Below, in pieces: positions 43,196 to 54,355 of a stretch of 64,000 nt of DNA. The notes beneath the pieces are model-generated. The model was not told the origin of the DNA and did no database searches. It was given only the letters and a program-made list of their open reading frames with translations. The stretch is from Anniella stebbinsi. Taxonomy: Eukaryota; Chordata; Lepidosauria; Squamata; Anniellidae. Within the stretch, counting starts at the first letter, position 1; every line of letters starts with the position of its first letter. Made by a program: the position numbers and the translations under genes. Where the stretch lies: positions 93,077,263-93,141,262 of the forward strand of contig JARDYH010000007.1 of assembly GCA_029215795.1 (NCBI GenBank). The letters run 5' to 3'.

Positions 43196-43355
43196 CTGAT
43201 TTTCTGTCGATTTCAGGTTGAAGAGCAAGCTGCGGTATTTGTTTTTGTAATGCTGGTCAACACAGCAAAAGAGTTTGAAGATCTCCCTTTCCACTTTCTT
43301 TGCTATCCTTGATACAGTATTTTTCTGCACATTCAAGTCAGGAGAATCATCCAAT
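43196..43355 (-). CDS. SPOCD1: SPOCD1-like gene, TFIIS-M first core exon
   Basis: The acceptor is GCTGTGTTTCAG|A and the donor is AATCAG|GTCAGA. The exon is 160 bases: one base completing an Arg codon, then 53 codons. It reads 'LDDSPDLNVQKNTVSRIAKK', 'VEREIFKLFCCVDQHYKNKY', 'RSLLFNLKSTENQ'. The pattern 'A-IE-E-F-F---Y--KYRSL-FNLK---N' is the hallmark N-terminal half of the TFIIS central domain. It joins in frame to the exon at 29185, 14 kb away across E2 and the Penelope composite. Confidence 0.93.
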
Positions 43356-43605
43356 CTGAAACACAGCAGGTAAGGAATGTGCTGATTTATCCAGCCAATG
43401 CATCCATACATGAGCCGATTTGCACACACTTCTGTTCTTTTCAGTTTAACACCCAAGCAATTGGGCCAGTGGACCATTTACAATGTTGTTCTCCTCCCTA
43501 GACATGCCAGTTCAGACCCACATCTCAAGGCAAGTGGATGTGTTACATGGGAAGTGTTATATATGTGTCCATTTCAGAGCATGTTCAGATTCACCACACA
43601 CATAT

Positions 43606-43726
43606 TATACACACACACACACACACACACACAATTATATATATATACGCGCGCACACACACATATATATATATATATATACATACATATATATAGATAT
43701 ACATGCACACACACACACACACAGAG
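43606..43726. repeat. Compound (CA)n-(TA)n-(CA)n microsatellite
   Basis: CA units at 43608-43633, TA/CG-containing units to about 43695, then CA units to 43722. It gives rise to spurious His/Thr-rich ORFs. Confidence 0.95.
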
Positions 43727-44684
43727 GGAGAGAGACTCTTGTAGGCCTGGTTTGTAGTATCATTGCTAGAATTTGGGACTTAGGCTAGAGAGACCCAAGT
43801 TCAAATCCCCATTCAACCAACAAAGTTTACTGGATTATCTTGGGCCATTCAGTCACTAGGACAATTCGCATGCCACGATAATCTACCCTGAAAACAAGCC
43901 ATGGTGGGTGGGTTGCTAGTTCACTAACCCACATTACTCCCAACAGACGATCAGGTGCTCTGCAGCTTGCCACGGTTAGTTTTCCCTGTAGTCCTCCTGC
44001 CTGCTCCCGCCACATATCTCAGGAGTCCTCACAGCTTCGCTACATCAGCAGCCTTTTTACTCTTGATACACTTTGTGTGCTGGGTGGGTTTTGCCTTTGC
44101 CAGCTCTGGAGGGGAACGTTTCCTCCCCCTTCCCACCCTCATTAGATCACTACCTGTGAAGACCACTGTGAGAAATAAAGAGTTAAACCCAGCATGGGTT
44201 GGGAGTTTAAGCCTTTTGCTGCACCTGCCAGAGAAGCAGCCTCTTCTTTCTCCACCCCCTGCCTCCTTCAGTTTTCTGAGCAGTAAAAGTAAAAGCTTCT
44301 CCAGCCTCCTAGCATACGATTTATTTTTTTAAAGCTCTTGACCGCCCTTCGATTCTTTTTTTAAAAAGTGCCTCCTTGGCTGCTCCTCGCAGCCAGGGAT
44401 GCCCAACGTTGCCTGTCCTTGCACAGCTATGTGTGTATGTCTGATTGACTCACCTCTGGGTAAGAATGTGCCACCCCAGTTTGGGACCATGGCAATTCAG
44501 GAGGGTAAGCTTCCCCCATTCTTTTTTCATGCCCAAATTCCCATTATGCACATTTTGAAACTTTTCCCCCTTTTTAACATCCCCCCGCCCCAAAACTGGA
44601 AGAGGGAAAATTATGGCATGAAAACAGGAAGGTGGAACTTAAATCACCACCTCCCAAATTGGGGACATTGGGCACTGACGAGGG

Positions 44685-44905
44685 AGGGAGGTGGCAGTAG
44701 CTTTGGGGGTGGGCCATGCCTCAGTGGCAGAGCACGTCTTGCATGCCGAAGGTATCAGGTTCCATCCCTGGCCTCTCCAGATAGGGCTGGAAAAACTCTT
44801 GCCTGAAACCCCAGAGCGCCGCTGCCAATCAGTGTTGACAACACTGAGCTACATAGACCAAAGGTCTGACTCGCTATAAAGAGCTTCCTAAGTTCCTATG
44901 TAGCA
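44685..44905 (+). mobile_element. tRNA-headed SINE, second copy
   Basis: 'ccatgcctcagtggcagagc' (A-box region) and 'caggttccatccctgg' (B box), followed by 'cctgaaaccccagagcgccg', 'gtgttgacaacactgag' and 'gaccaaaggtctgactcgc'. It belongs to the same family as the SINE at 26905-27117. Confidence 0.8.
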
Positions 44906-45841
44906 CAAGCTTTGCCAGGCAGAGTTCGGCAAGCAAAATCATGAGGAATTGTTTTTTTCTTTCACCACTCTTGCCAGATGACTCAGTTGCCCTTTTGAAC
45001 ATACCATGCTGAAGTCACCCTATCAGGTTCAGAAGTCACAACAAGCTACTTTGAAAACAGGCCACCCTGAACCCAACAACAAGTCAAGGGTTCTCAGGGT
45101 GGCTTGTGAATGGTTAACAAACCATGCGGAAGGCATCCCGCTGGGTTCGGACAACATGCTGATGCAAACAAGGTTCACCACAGCTCATTCAATGCAGTTT
45201 GTCCAACATCCGCAAGCCACCCTGAGAATCTACAGTTTGTTGTTGGGATGCTGAGGGTGGCTTGTTGTGATGTCTGAAGGGAGCGTGATGGCTTGCGCTA
45301 AGTGGCTACAGAGCCACCTGGCGAGAGTGGCAAAAAGCCCAGCTGCTCCTCACAATCTTGCTAGTGCTGTCTTGAGCCTCCCTTGTCAGTGATGTCTGCC
45401 ATGGCAACAATATAGAAATGACACTTGGGAATGTCCTAAACATGTTTGTCATGATTTCTTCTTTTTGTACTGCTTCAAAAGTACATGTACTTGCAATTCC
45501 CACCACCACCCAGTCCTTCACAAGTGCACAGGTTCACCTATTTACAATGTACAGTCTGCAGTAGTACATTCATTTTGTCAATTTTCTTGTAAGTTACCTC
45601 CTCTACTTCCAGAGTTCGCCGCCAATGGAAGCATCAATGTGGAGTAGCGAAATTTCACAGAAGTATTATCAGGAGAACGTGAGGGGTGGGAGCCTATGCA
45701 TTAACTCGTGCTCTTTGAAGGGTGGAATAGAAATTGAATGCATAATGGCAAATTAAGTTTCAAGTGAACTTTGCTCATTTACAATACAGACTCATACAGA
45801 GATCTCTTCTTGTGTGTACTGGGATGCTCAGGCATCTTTAC

Positions 45842-45974
45842 CTTTTCTGGAAGGTTTCCCTCAATGCAGCCACAACTTTAATACGACTTTCTTCCTGAGA
45901 CAGTTGAGAATTGTAAACCGGAGCTGGGGTCTTATTAGGTCTCTGACTTCTGTTCTTCTTTGTCCTGCTATCAT
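45842..45974 (-). CDS. SPOCD1: SPOCD1-like gene, TFIIS-M entry exon
   Basis: The acceptor is TTTTGTTCTAAG|AT and the donor is AGAAAAG|GTAAAG. The exon is 133 bases: two bases complete an Asp codon, 43 codons, two bases left for Arg. It encodes 'DSRTKKNRSQRPNKTPAP', 'VYNSQLSQEESRIKVVAALR', 'ETFQK'. A basic segment is followed by the first helix of TFIIS-M ('R-KVV--L-E-F'). The edge of DIRS E3 lies only about 22 bases upstream of the acceptor. Confidence 0.87.
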
Positions 45975-45997
45975 CTTAGAACAAAAGAAATAAAGAT

Positions 45998-46185
45998 AGG
46001 TTGCTTACCTGTAACTGAAGTTCTTCAAGTGGTCATCTGTGCATCACACATGGGCTCTGCGCCTGCATGGAGGACCTTCGGGAAACTTCTTTAGCTAAGG
46101 CGTTTAGGGCGGAACCCTCCCCTTTGGTGCAGTGCGCACACTCAGCAGGGGTTCCTGCCCATTCTCCTCAGTTCCTTGAGACCGC
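45998..46185 (+). repeat. E3 left inverted terminal repeat
   Basis: From 'aggttgcttacctgtaactg' through 'gcggaaccctcccctttggt'. It pairs with 51774-51925. Its outer tip, read on the minus strand, is TTACAG|GTAAGCAACC directly followed by host pyrimidine tract and the acceptor of the next exon. Confidence 0.85.
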
Positions 46186-46332
46186 CATCGTGGCCTCAGA
46201 ACCGAACAATAGTGAAATATGATATGGAACATAACACAGTATAAGGAAAGACATGATATCAGTAGTCGACGTGGAAGGCGAGATAGAACCGAAAACATAC
46301 ATGACACCATCGCGGGGTAGGCGGGCAGGTTG

Positions 46333-46423
46333 TGTGAATGCACAGATGACCACTCGAAGAACTTCAGTTACAGGCAAGCAACCTGTCTTTCTCCTTCGTG
46401 GTCTCTGTGCATCACACATGGGT
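46333..46423 (+). repeat. E3 internal complementary region
   Basis: 'gatgaccactcgaagaactt' then 'cagttacaggcaagcaacc' complements the left tip. 'tccttcgtggtctctgtgc' complements the right tip. Confidence 0.82.
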
Positions 46424-46499
46424 GAATAACAAGTTGACTTACCCGGTGGAGGGAGAATTGTCATGTGAGAATTGATGAAAGAACTGCCCTGCCAAACGT

Positions 46500-47560
46500 G
46501 CAATCTTCTCGAGCTCGAATAGCAAGCCAATAATGCTTTGTAAACGTCAAGGGCTTTGACTAGGTCACGGTTTTACACAGCTCAGTGATAGCGATTCCCT
46601 TGTCAAAGGCAGCTGATGTGGAAACAGCCTGCGTAGAGTGTGCTCTGACCGGTGCAATAAGCGGAAGATGCTGCAATTGGTAGGCTAGGGTAATGGTGGT
46701 GACGAGCCAAGAAGCTAAACGTTGAGCCGAAACTGGGGCTCCCTTGTTATGGCCAGAATAACAAACGAACAGTCTTTGACACGTTCTGAAAGGAGCGGAC
46801 CTGTCCTTATAGTATGCTAGTGCCCTACTGACATCGAGGGTATGCATGAGTGTTTCCAACGGCGTAGTCGGTGATGGAAAGAAGCCAGGTAAGGAGATTG
46901 TCTGGTTAATGTGAAAATCGGATACGACCTTAGGTAAAAAGGCACGTCCAGTCGTAAGACAACTTTGTCTCTGTGGAAAGACAGGTAAGGTGGATCCACA
47001 CGGAGAGCACAGAGTTCACTAGAACGACGGGCAGAAGTAATGGCTATAAGGAATGCCGTCTTGAACGACAGGAATCTGAGGTAGCCATAGGTTCAAATGG
47101 AGGGCCTGTTAGAGATTTCAAAACCACGGAAAGACTCCATGCCGGAATAACGGGACGAAGCGGCAGGAACAAGTTGCGAACACCTTTGAGGAACCTCTTT
47201 GCGAGGGGATGAGAAAAAAACGTAAAGCCCTCAACCAGAGGGTGGAATGCTGAAATTGCAGCAAGATAAACACGAAGGGAAGAGTAACGTAGCCTTCTTC
47301 AAACAAAAGAAAGAAAACAAAGAATGTGTGACACTGAGGAAGTGCGAGGTTCAAAATTATGTTGTCAGGCTAGGAGGGAAAAAAAATCCCATTTCCTACG
47401 GTAAGAATGCTGAGTTGAGTGCTTCCTAGAAGCCTGGAGAACCTTGCATACGGAAGCCGGGAGAACATCAAGTTCCGGTGTCAAAGTCTCCATGTCGTCA
47501 TTTTGAGTAACTGGAGATCTGGGTGCCGGAGCTGACCCTGGTATTGAGTGAGGAGATCCG
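46500..47560 (-). pseudogene. E3 tyrosine recombinase, broken
   Basis: Core-binding part at 47365-47560 ('LPASVCKVLQASRKHS', 'SYRRKWDFF'), catalytic parts at 46817-47040 and 46560-46859. The first Arg is kept ('ITSARRSSEL'). The His box reads 'VRAHSTQAVSTS', so the second catalytic Arg is Gln. A Trp codon became TAG at about 46560, ahead of the nucleophile, which is still encoded ('FTKHYWL'). Inactive. Confidence 0.85.
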
Positions 47561-47660
47561 GAATGATCGGGAGCATCCAGTAATTGCCCTGGGACATGCT
47601 CAGTAGACGGGAGAACCCAAACTGGTGGGGCCACCACGGTGTTATCAGGATGCTGGCAAC

Positions 47661-48361
47661 TCAGTCCCGAGAGATCTTTGAAATGACCTGGGGAACAAGA
47701 GGAAATGGAGGAAAAGCGTAATACAGATGGTTGCTCCATTGTATGGTAAACGAGTCGCCCGTCGATCCGTTGCCCGCTCTGGTACAGAAACATGGGAGGA
47801 CAGCATTGTCGACTGTGGTGAACAGATCTATCATGGGGTTCCCCCACACTTGAAAAAGTTGGCGTAGGACTTGTCTGTGTAGCTGCCACTCGTGAGAACC
47901 ATGTGGTGCTCTGCTGAGTGCGTCCGCCATGGTGTTCTGGTCTACATGGATGTGAGCTGGACCTTCCTCTCAAAACACCAAGACAGTAGGTTCAGAACCA
48001 AATTCAATAAAAGCCAAGATCGGGTTCCCCCTTGCTTGTTGATATGTGCCACTGCTGTAGTATTGTCGGTTGCGATCTGCAGAAGACCTGGCTGAAAATT
48101 GGGCTCGAATGCTTTCAGGGCCTTGAAGGTGGCCATGAGTTCCAACCAATTTATATGATGCCCCGCCTCCGCGGTCGTCCAGTGGTCATGGATCTGTAAG
48201 CGCTGGTAATGAGCGCCCCAGCCTAGAAGAGAGGCATCTGTTGTTAGTATGCCCTGAATCTCGGCACGGAAGAATGGAACTCCCGCGTCGAGGTGCATGC
48301 GTTGGGTCCACCAGAGGAGGGAGTGTCTGATCAATACTGGTATAGTCAAATAAATGTGCAT
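47661..48361 (-). pseudogene. E3 RNase H and methyltransferase-like region, frame-shifted
   Basis: RNase H motifs 'LTTDASLLGWGAHY', 'INWLELMATFKAL' and 'IATDNTTAVAHINKQGG' are in the frame ending at 47942. 'ADALSRAPHGSHEW', 'IDLFTTVDNAVLPCFCTR' and 'YYAFPPFPLVPQV' are in the frame at 47661-47930. All four RNase H acidic residues remain, but a frameshift near 47935 splits them. Confidence 0.82.
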
Positions 48362-49560
48362 CGTGGGTTCTTCCTCAAATCAGACTTGTGGATGAACCAG
48401 AACTGAAGGGGTCTCATGCAAAACCTGGACTGCTGTACTACAGCTGTGGTCGAAGCCATGAGACCGAGCAGACGCTGAATGTCAAAAGCCTTTACCCGGA
48501 GGGATGTCATCACCTTGGTGGCCAGGTCGATGATCTTGCGCGCTCGATTGACAGACAGGAAAGCCCTGGTGACTGTGGAGTCTAATCGCGCACCAATGAA
48601 GTGGATGGTTTGACTCGGTTGAAGATTGGACTTTTCGTAATTGATGCAGAGACCCAATCGATGTAGTAGGTCGCAAGTAGTGTCTATGTCGCACTGGAGC
48701 TGTTGGCGTGATGAAGCAACGAGAAGCCAATCGTCGAGGTACAGATAGATCTCGACTTGTTGAAGCCTCAAACTGGCACATACTACAGCCATGCACTTTG
48801 TAAAAACCCTCGGTGCGGTGGAGAGTCCGAAAAGTAGTGCAGTGTACTCGTAGAGATCCTCTCCTATGGCGAAGCGTAGATATCTGCAATGAGAGTGGTG
48901 TATGGAGATGTGAAAGTACGCGTCGCGAAGGTCGATGGACGCGAACCAACAATCCTGTTCGAGGAGAGGAAGGATTGACGTTAGTGAGATCATTCGAAAC
49001 CATGTAGTGTCTAGACATAGATTGAGATTGCATAGGTCTAAGATAGGACGAAGACCTCCATCCTTCTTCTGTATCGCAATGTACCGGGAGTAAAATCCGT
49101 GGCGTATATGTTCCATCGGAACTTGTTCTATAGCGCCCTTGTACAGCAAATTCTTGATTTCCGCTGCCAGAGTAGGATTGAGCTGAGTATGAATTATGGT
49201 ACAGAGTGGAGGGAGGTCTTTGAACTCCAGGCAATAGCCTTCTTGGACGATGGATAGGACCCACTGGTCGTTGGTAAGGGCCTTCCAAGCTTGAAAATAC
49301 AGGGCAAGGCAGTTCAGGAAGAAGCCCCGAGCGGTCCCTGGTAGATTTTCGATGGCGTCAAAAACGCTTGCGGGTGGAAAAATCCGATTTTCTGGGAAAG
49401 GTCTTGGTCTTCGTAGTAGGAAATTGTTTCCTTGGAAATGACTGTTGCAGAAATTATGGTTGTTGATAAGGACGTAATTGCTGTTGTTTGTCCTGTGGTG
49501 TGAAGGATTGGGGGCCGACCAGCATCGTTGCGATAGAGCGTAAGGCTGTTGGATGCCCAT
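48346..49560 (-). pseudogene. E3 reverse transcriptase domain
   Basis: 404 open codons with 'YIAIQKKDGGLRPILDL', catalytic 'ASIDLRDAYFHISIH', 'FGLSTAPRVFTKCMAVVC' and 'YLYLDDWLLVASSRQQ'. The RT catalytic residues are intact, but it is cut off from RNase H by a frame change and from gag by frameshifts. The N-terminal about 60 residues are an Asn/Ser-rich linker from gag. Confidence 0.82.
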
Positions 49561-51561
49561 CTTTCATGCCGTAGTCCTTGCTTTCTGTATGGCATCGAGG
49601 GACTCATCTGTCTTCTCATTGAAGAGCCCTAGGCCATCAAACGGTAAATCCTCAATGCTAGCCCTCATTTCTTTGGGTTAGACCTGCCAAGCGAAGCCAT
49701 GCATGACGCCTCAAAGCAATAGCAGCTATGAGAGTCTTGGAACAGCAATCCACCTCGTGCTTGGAGGTATGTATTTGCTGACGTGATAGTTTAAGGGCTT
49801 CACTGTGTAATCAGAGAGCCAACGTGCGCTTTTCATTGGGAATATGTTCGACAAGCTTGCCCATCTTCTCCCATAGCAGGAGTTGGTAGCCCGACATAGT
49901 TGCTTGGTAGTTGGTGATCCAGATGCCGACCCTCCTTGTCTGTGGGAGAGGCATGCGTACGGGTAGATTTGTCTTCTGCTGCTTCCACGACTATTGAATT
50001 TGGAGCGGGATTCTGGAACAGGAAAGGTGCTCCATCCTGCTGTACTTTATAAAGGCTGTCCAACCGCTTGGATGTCGGAGGCATAGTGGATGGCTTATCC
50101 CAGGAATTCTTAATAGTGTCCAGGAGCACTGGAAGCATCGGTATGGATACCAGCCTGGTGGTGTCAGATGCCACAGAATCAAACACTGGGTCTTGAATGG
50201 ATGGAGCAGATTGCTGAACTGTTATACCTAAAGCCTGAGCCATGCGGAGGACTTGGTCGGCGAAATGCCCTAAATCCTTGGAAGGAGAGATGGAACCTTG
50301 ATGGGTAACAGCAGCATCCGGTGATTCCAATGAAGGACGATCTGAAGGTGGAGAAGAAGTGGAACAGTAGTCCTCTGGGTCAGATAGGTCCGCTTGGGAT
50401 GCTAGAATGACCGGTAAAAATGGAATCGCATCCGATTGCCGAATCCGAGGGTGGCGATCAGAAGAGCGCTGTGGTTGATCCCAACGTGGCAACAAAGAGT
50501 GGCGAGATCTGGCCTCGACCCTTGGTGGTGAATGGCACTGGTAACTGGGCAATCTGGAGAGATGGGAATAGCGGTCTCCATAACTGTCTCGCTGGTAGGG
50601 ATCATAGTGTCTGTCGTCATAGTATCTTCTGGAGTCATATGAAATGTGACGAGAAGAACGACTATGAGGACGACCTCTGTCCGAATATCTAGGAGAGCTG
50701 GAACGGTGTTGACTGGAATGGTAATCTCCTCTACTCGACATTGAGAACATCGATTCTGAGGAACCATGGTGTCGAGAGGCCTTGGAAGCGGCGGCTGGTA
50801 CCGCGGAGATTGTTGAGGGAGATCTCAACACGGAGCCCCTGGGCGGGCGGGACGTGGAAATAGGGCTCTTATCTCCCCTTCCGATAGGGATGCAACTGGC
50901 CGATCCAGGGCGAGGGCATTCTGTGCCGACTGAATAGGTGAGTCCAACACTGGCAGTGGCGAAGGGAGCCAGGTAGAAGCGGGCAACTCAGGCAAAGGTG
51001 GCACGTTTGGCCCTCCTGGGTGCGGGGAGCGTTGCGGACTTGCCTCAAGAGGTGGAGAGGCAATCGGTCTCGAACGATCGATGTCGACAGCCTCAACATC
51101 GGATGTACTTGTGGGCCGGTCGAGCAAACCGAAAGGCGCCTGAGCAGACAAAGGGGTCCTGGCCACCTTTTTTTGCTTTCTTAGGCTTCTTTTTGTGAGC
51201 TTCTCCATCTTCTGAAGCCGTGCACTTCAAAGCTGCCTTAATAGATAGCTTTTTAGCCATTTTTGCGGACAATGCTCGTGTTGGCGAAGCTGTAGAGTGA
51301 CTCGATCCTGGTTCCTGTACTTCGGGGGAGGTGGGAGATTCATGACTAGGCTGTTTTTCAGTCACCGAATCTACCGCTTGTGATGGCCTTAAGCCTGTCG
51401 GAGCAGTGTCGCCTAGTCTGCTTGGAAAAAGCCTGGCAGAATCTGCACTTTTCCACAACGTGGCTCTCACCTAAGCACAAAAGACAGCGGGAGTGGCCGT
51501 CTGACGGAAGGAGTTTGCTCCCGCAGGAGGAGCACTTGCAGAACGGAGCTCGCAAGGCCAT
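49561..51561 (-). pseudogene. E3 gag, broken
   Basis: Starts at an ATG (51561) with the Cys knuckle 'CSSCGSKLLPSDGHSRC', 'LLCLGESHVVEKCRFCQAF'. Several frameshifts follow (near 51360, 51200, 50830, 49900). 'TSKRLDSLYKVQQDGAP', 'PAPNSIVVEAAEDKS', 'SPTDKEGRHLDHQ' (frame 49833-50831) marks the LAP2-alpha-like block, whose last part is split around 49620-49900. Confidence 0.78.
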
Positions 51562-51773
51562 GCGGCTCAGCAGAGCGCGTTTCAGGCTGCTGGCGGTCCG
51601 ACTAATTACTAACTAAATACTTATACTAACTTAACTCTACCCTATCTATAAGAATAAGTATTAAAAGATATATTATTATTATTATTATATTATTGTAATA
51701 TGCAGAAAAAACGCAGAAGAAATGTAAAGAGAAGTCCTCAGAAGATGTCTCCACAATGGCGGTCAAAAGAGAA

Positions 51774-51925
51774 TTGAGGAGAATGGGCGGGAAACCCTGC
51801 TGAGCGTGTGCACTGCACCAAAGGGGAGGGGTTCCGCCCAAAACGCCTTAGCTAAAGAAGTTTCCCAAAGGTCCTCCACACAGGCGCAGAGCCCATGTGT
51901 GATGCACAGAGACCACGAAGGAAAA
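51774..51925 (-). repeat. E3 right inverted terminal repeat
   Basis: 'ttgaggagaatgggcgggaa' to 'gcacagagaccacgaagga'. Inverted partner of 45998-46185. Confidence 0.83.
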
Positions 51926-52599
51926 CTTCGGATCTGCAAACATTTTCCCTAAGCAACTTCCAGAAGAGGGATTGAAAGCCCTAGTGCTGATACTTTTTAA
52001 GGGGTTAAATGTTTTTGTAATATCAAGTGACTACATTTCTGTTACAGCATTGAGATCCCCCACCCAAACAACGTCACACTCTTCTCCCAACTGATAGCAC
52101 TTTCTGCTCACTATGTAAAATAATTGGGGCTTTCCTTCTCCCACCACTAGAAGCTCAAATGGTTTTTCTATGAAATTGACAAGGACAGCAGAGAGACTCC
52201 AGAGAGGACAATTAAACTTGTGCGAAGGGAAGTTATTCTGCTGACTTTTGAGGGACTTTTTTGCCAGAAGATGGGAAAACTATAAATCTTTCAGTTGAGT
52301 CTTGAATGGCAAGGCCTGCTGAAATAATGCCTGTTCCCACAAAAGCACTGTCAGGCAGGAAGTCCAGTTGTGTGCACACTGCCTGCTTGGTAATAGCAAA
52401 GCAACAGTGGCAAGACTACGGTAGATGACTTCCTCCGAACACAGAAGGCAGAGAGACGGACTGTAGCTTATTCCTGCAGTGAGTGCATATTCAGAAGGCT
52501 GCTCTCAAAGCACCCAAAAGAAAATAATGCAAAAATAAAGAAGCAAGTACAAGAAAGAAAGAAAAGGAATAGAAAACAAACTCAACGGCCTGGTTTCCT
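51926..52599 (-). other. Intron sequence
   Basis: No gene is recognised between E3 and the DIRS-end relic. Confidence 0.45.
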
Positions 52600-52815
52600 A
52601 ATCTCCACAGGAGACTTGGAAGAATGTTCCTCACATTGCGTCCTCTTTGACAGTCCAGGAGGAACTGGGGAAAGCCCACGCATGAACACAATGGAAACGG
52701 GGTGGGGAGGAGGCTCCCACCAAAACGCTCTTCAACTCTAGAACGTTTCCACAAAGGCATTGCGCAGGCACAGCACCCATATCTATTTGATCAACAAAGA
52801 CCATGAAGTAACAAG
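52600..52815 (-). mobile_element. Relic of a DIRS right terminal repeat
   Basis: 'acgcatgaacacaatgga', 'ggggtggggaggaggctccc', 'accaaaacgctc', 'tagaacgtttccacaaag', 'gcgcaggcacagcacccata' and 'caaagaccatgaagtaac' follow the same order and spacing as the right ends of E2-E4 ('gcgcggtggatggtggggga', 'ccaaaactctatctagc', 'gaagtttcccgg', 'gcgcgagcccata', 'gagaccacgaagaag'). It is about 25-30% diverged by eye. It is a fifth, much older DIRS trace; the rest of that element is not visible. Confidence 0.6.
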
Positions 52816-53474
52816 ACATACTGTGAAGAGCTTTGCTCTAGAACTGTGAATATTTCTGCTATTATTCCACAGTTGTGGGAACCACCACAGGATGGGGGTG
52901 GAGTTGCTACCACCACAAAAATGCTAAATAATTGTACACACTAACCAATTTGGATAATGTATTTCAGCTGCTGAATTATAGTATTTTAAATTGAGAATTT
53001 GGGTTCTTTCCCCAACAAAGTTCTATACTCCATTCCTAGAGCCGGGGGGGGGGGGGGGGGGGGGGGACCGTAAGGTTTTAAAACATCCACTGAATAAAAA
53101 GCATGATCCACAATATGTCTTCACAGTTGTTCTTCTGGGTATAACAGGTCTTTCAACAGTTTGGTAACTATGATGGGCTTCCTCACATTATCACCAGCAT
53201 TGAGATAAAAAGTTCAAGGAATAAAGACCTTGCCCTCTTCACAGTTCATTCCCCAGGGGACCTACACTGCCAACAGCTTTCTCATCACTTCCTCTTTCAG
53301 CAGCAGAGCTGAAACACAATGCCCACAACCCCTAACTGCTTCAGACAAGCTGTAGTGTAAACACAGCTTTTCACTTGCTGCTTTAAAAACAAAAACAAAA
53401 ACAAAAAAAAAGAAAATTCTGCCCCGAGAAAATCCTGAATGTTACTTCCAACAGGTGGTTTCATAAGTCAGCTC

Positions 53475-53505
<31 letters not shown>

Positions 53506-54264
53506 CAACAACAATTTATTTCTTACCCGCCTCTCCGTCTGGATCGAGGCGGGGTCTGGATCGAGGATACCAAGAAAGCTTTAATCAATCTGAAGAGTGA
53601 AATGTCATTTCAACACTGAAATGTCTGGGCTGTATAGAATCCTTGTGGAGGAGCGAGAGGAAGGTAACACATCCATCTCCAGCCAGTGCTAACTGAGCAC
53701 AGATGATGCATAGGGGTGGGTATAGAGGCTATGACTGTAGGGACCTATTCTCTTCTACTCTGTAAAGTGCCATGCACACTGGTGGCACTATATAAAGAAA
53801 TGGATATTCCTTAGCTTGTCACACTGCAGCATCTTGGTTTTAGACTGGCAGCACTCAAAAGACCTGCCTATTTGCTACCCCTCAAACAATTTCTTAAAAT
53901 GCCTCCTCTTTGTGATAGGTCCCATGCAGCTTCCTGGAGATCTTCTTTTTGCTCCATATGTCCACTACATCAAGTATCTCACGTTTTTCAGCCTGATAGT
54001 TAGTGCAAACAAGTACACAGATTTGGAGCAGCAAGACCTTGGTTCAAATCCTTGCTCAGTTACCAAGCTTACTGGGTGACCTCGGACCAGTTGTTATCTC
54101 TCAGCCTAACTCACATTACAAGGCTGCTGTTGTGAGGATGAAATAGGATAATCCCCATGTCTACAACAGCTTACCTACAAAAAAAAAGTACTGAAAACGA
54201 ACACCTGGCAGGCAACTGATGGCTGAATGCACAAAGTAACTTCAGTGAATCATCAACAACTTAC
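52816..54264 (-). other. Intron with G run, L2 tail and SINE
   Basis: An uninterrupted run of about 25 G at 53042-53066. An L2-type 3' tail on the minus strand at 53476-53575 (TAA and CAA repeats, then 'cgcctctccgtctggatcg'). A SINE-like segment at about 54000-54185 with B-box-like 'ggttcaaatccttgctcag' and 'acaaggctgctgttgtgagg'. No gene is seen. Confidence 0.55.
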
Positions 54265-54355
54265 CTAAATTAAAAGGCTTGTTTACTGAATGCAATTTCC
54301 CTTCTTTTTTACTATTCAGCGACAGACTGGCATAACTGCTTTGACTTTCCTTGTG
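54265..54355 (-). CDS. SPOCD1: SPOCD1-like gene, upstream exon
   Basis: The acceptor is TAATTTCTGAAG|CAC and the donor is AATTTAG|GTAAGT (strong). The exon is 91 bases, phase 0 in, one base out. It encodes 'HKESQSSYASLSLNSKKEGK' and 'LHSVNKPFNL', a polar low-complexity segment. The one base left over forms Asp with the start of the exon at 45974. There is no domain; support is the donor quality and exact phase fit on both sides. Confidence 0.65.

Larger units (their letters stand above)
43356..45841 (-). other. Intron with microsatellites, SINEs and MITEs
   Basis: (CA)n/(TA)n/(CA)n compound microsatellite at about 43606-43725. SINE-like 'cccaagttcaaatcccc' trace at about 43790-43860. MITE-like 'ttcgcatgccacgataa' at about 43865. 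A tRNA-headed SINE at 44685-44905. A 'ctgggttcggacaacatg' MITE with partly palindromic 'aaaccatgcgg'/'gtggcttgttg' text at about 45000-45295. No additional exon is needed by phase or domain continuity. Confidence 0.55.
45998..51925 (-). mobile_element. DIRS retrotransposon copy E3 (decayed)
   Basis: A 5.9-kb element bounded by 'aggttgcttacctgtaact' and 'gagaccacgaagga'. Inverted terminal repeats lie at 45998-46185 and about 51774-51925, the ICR at 46333-46423. Minus-strand gag, RT, RNase H/methyltransferase-like and recombinase regions are all broken. Its 'agggcggaaccctcccc' terminal repeat differs from E1/E2/E4, so it is a separate subfamily. Confidence 0.9.

Noticed and set aside
43398..43788. 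ORFs rich in His/Thr/Tyr
   Set aside because: Produced by the CA/TA compound microsatellite.
45306..45521. Minus-strand ORF as an extra exon
   Set aside because: The flanking exons (45842 end, 43355 start) already join in phase within one continuous TFIIS-M domain.
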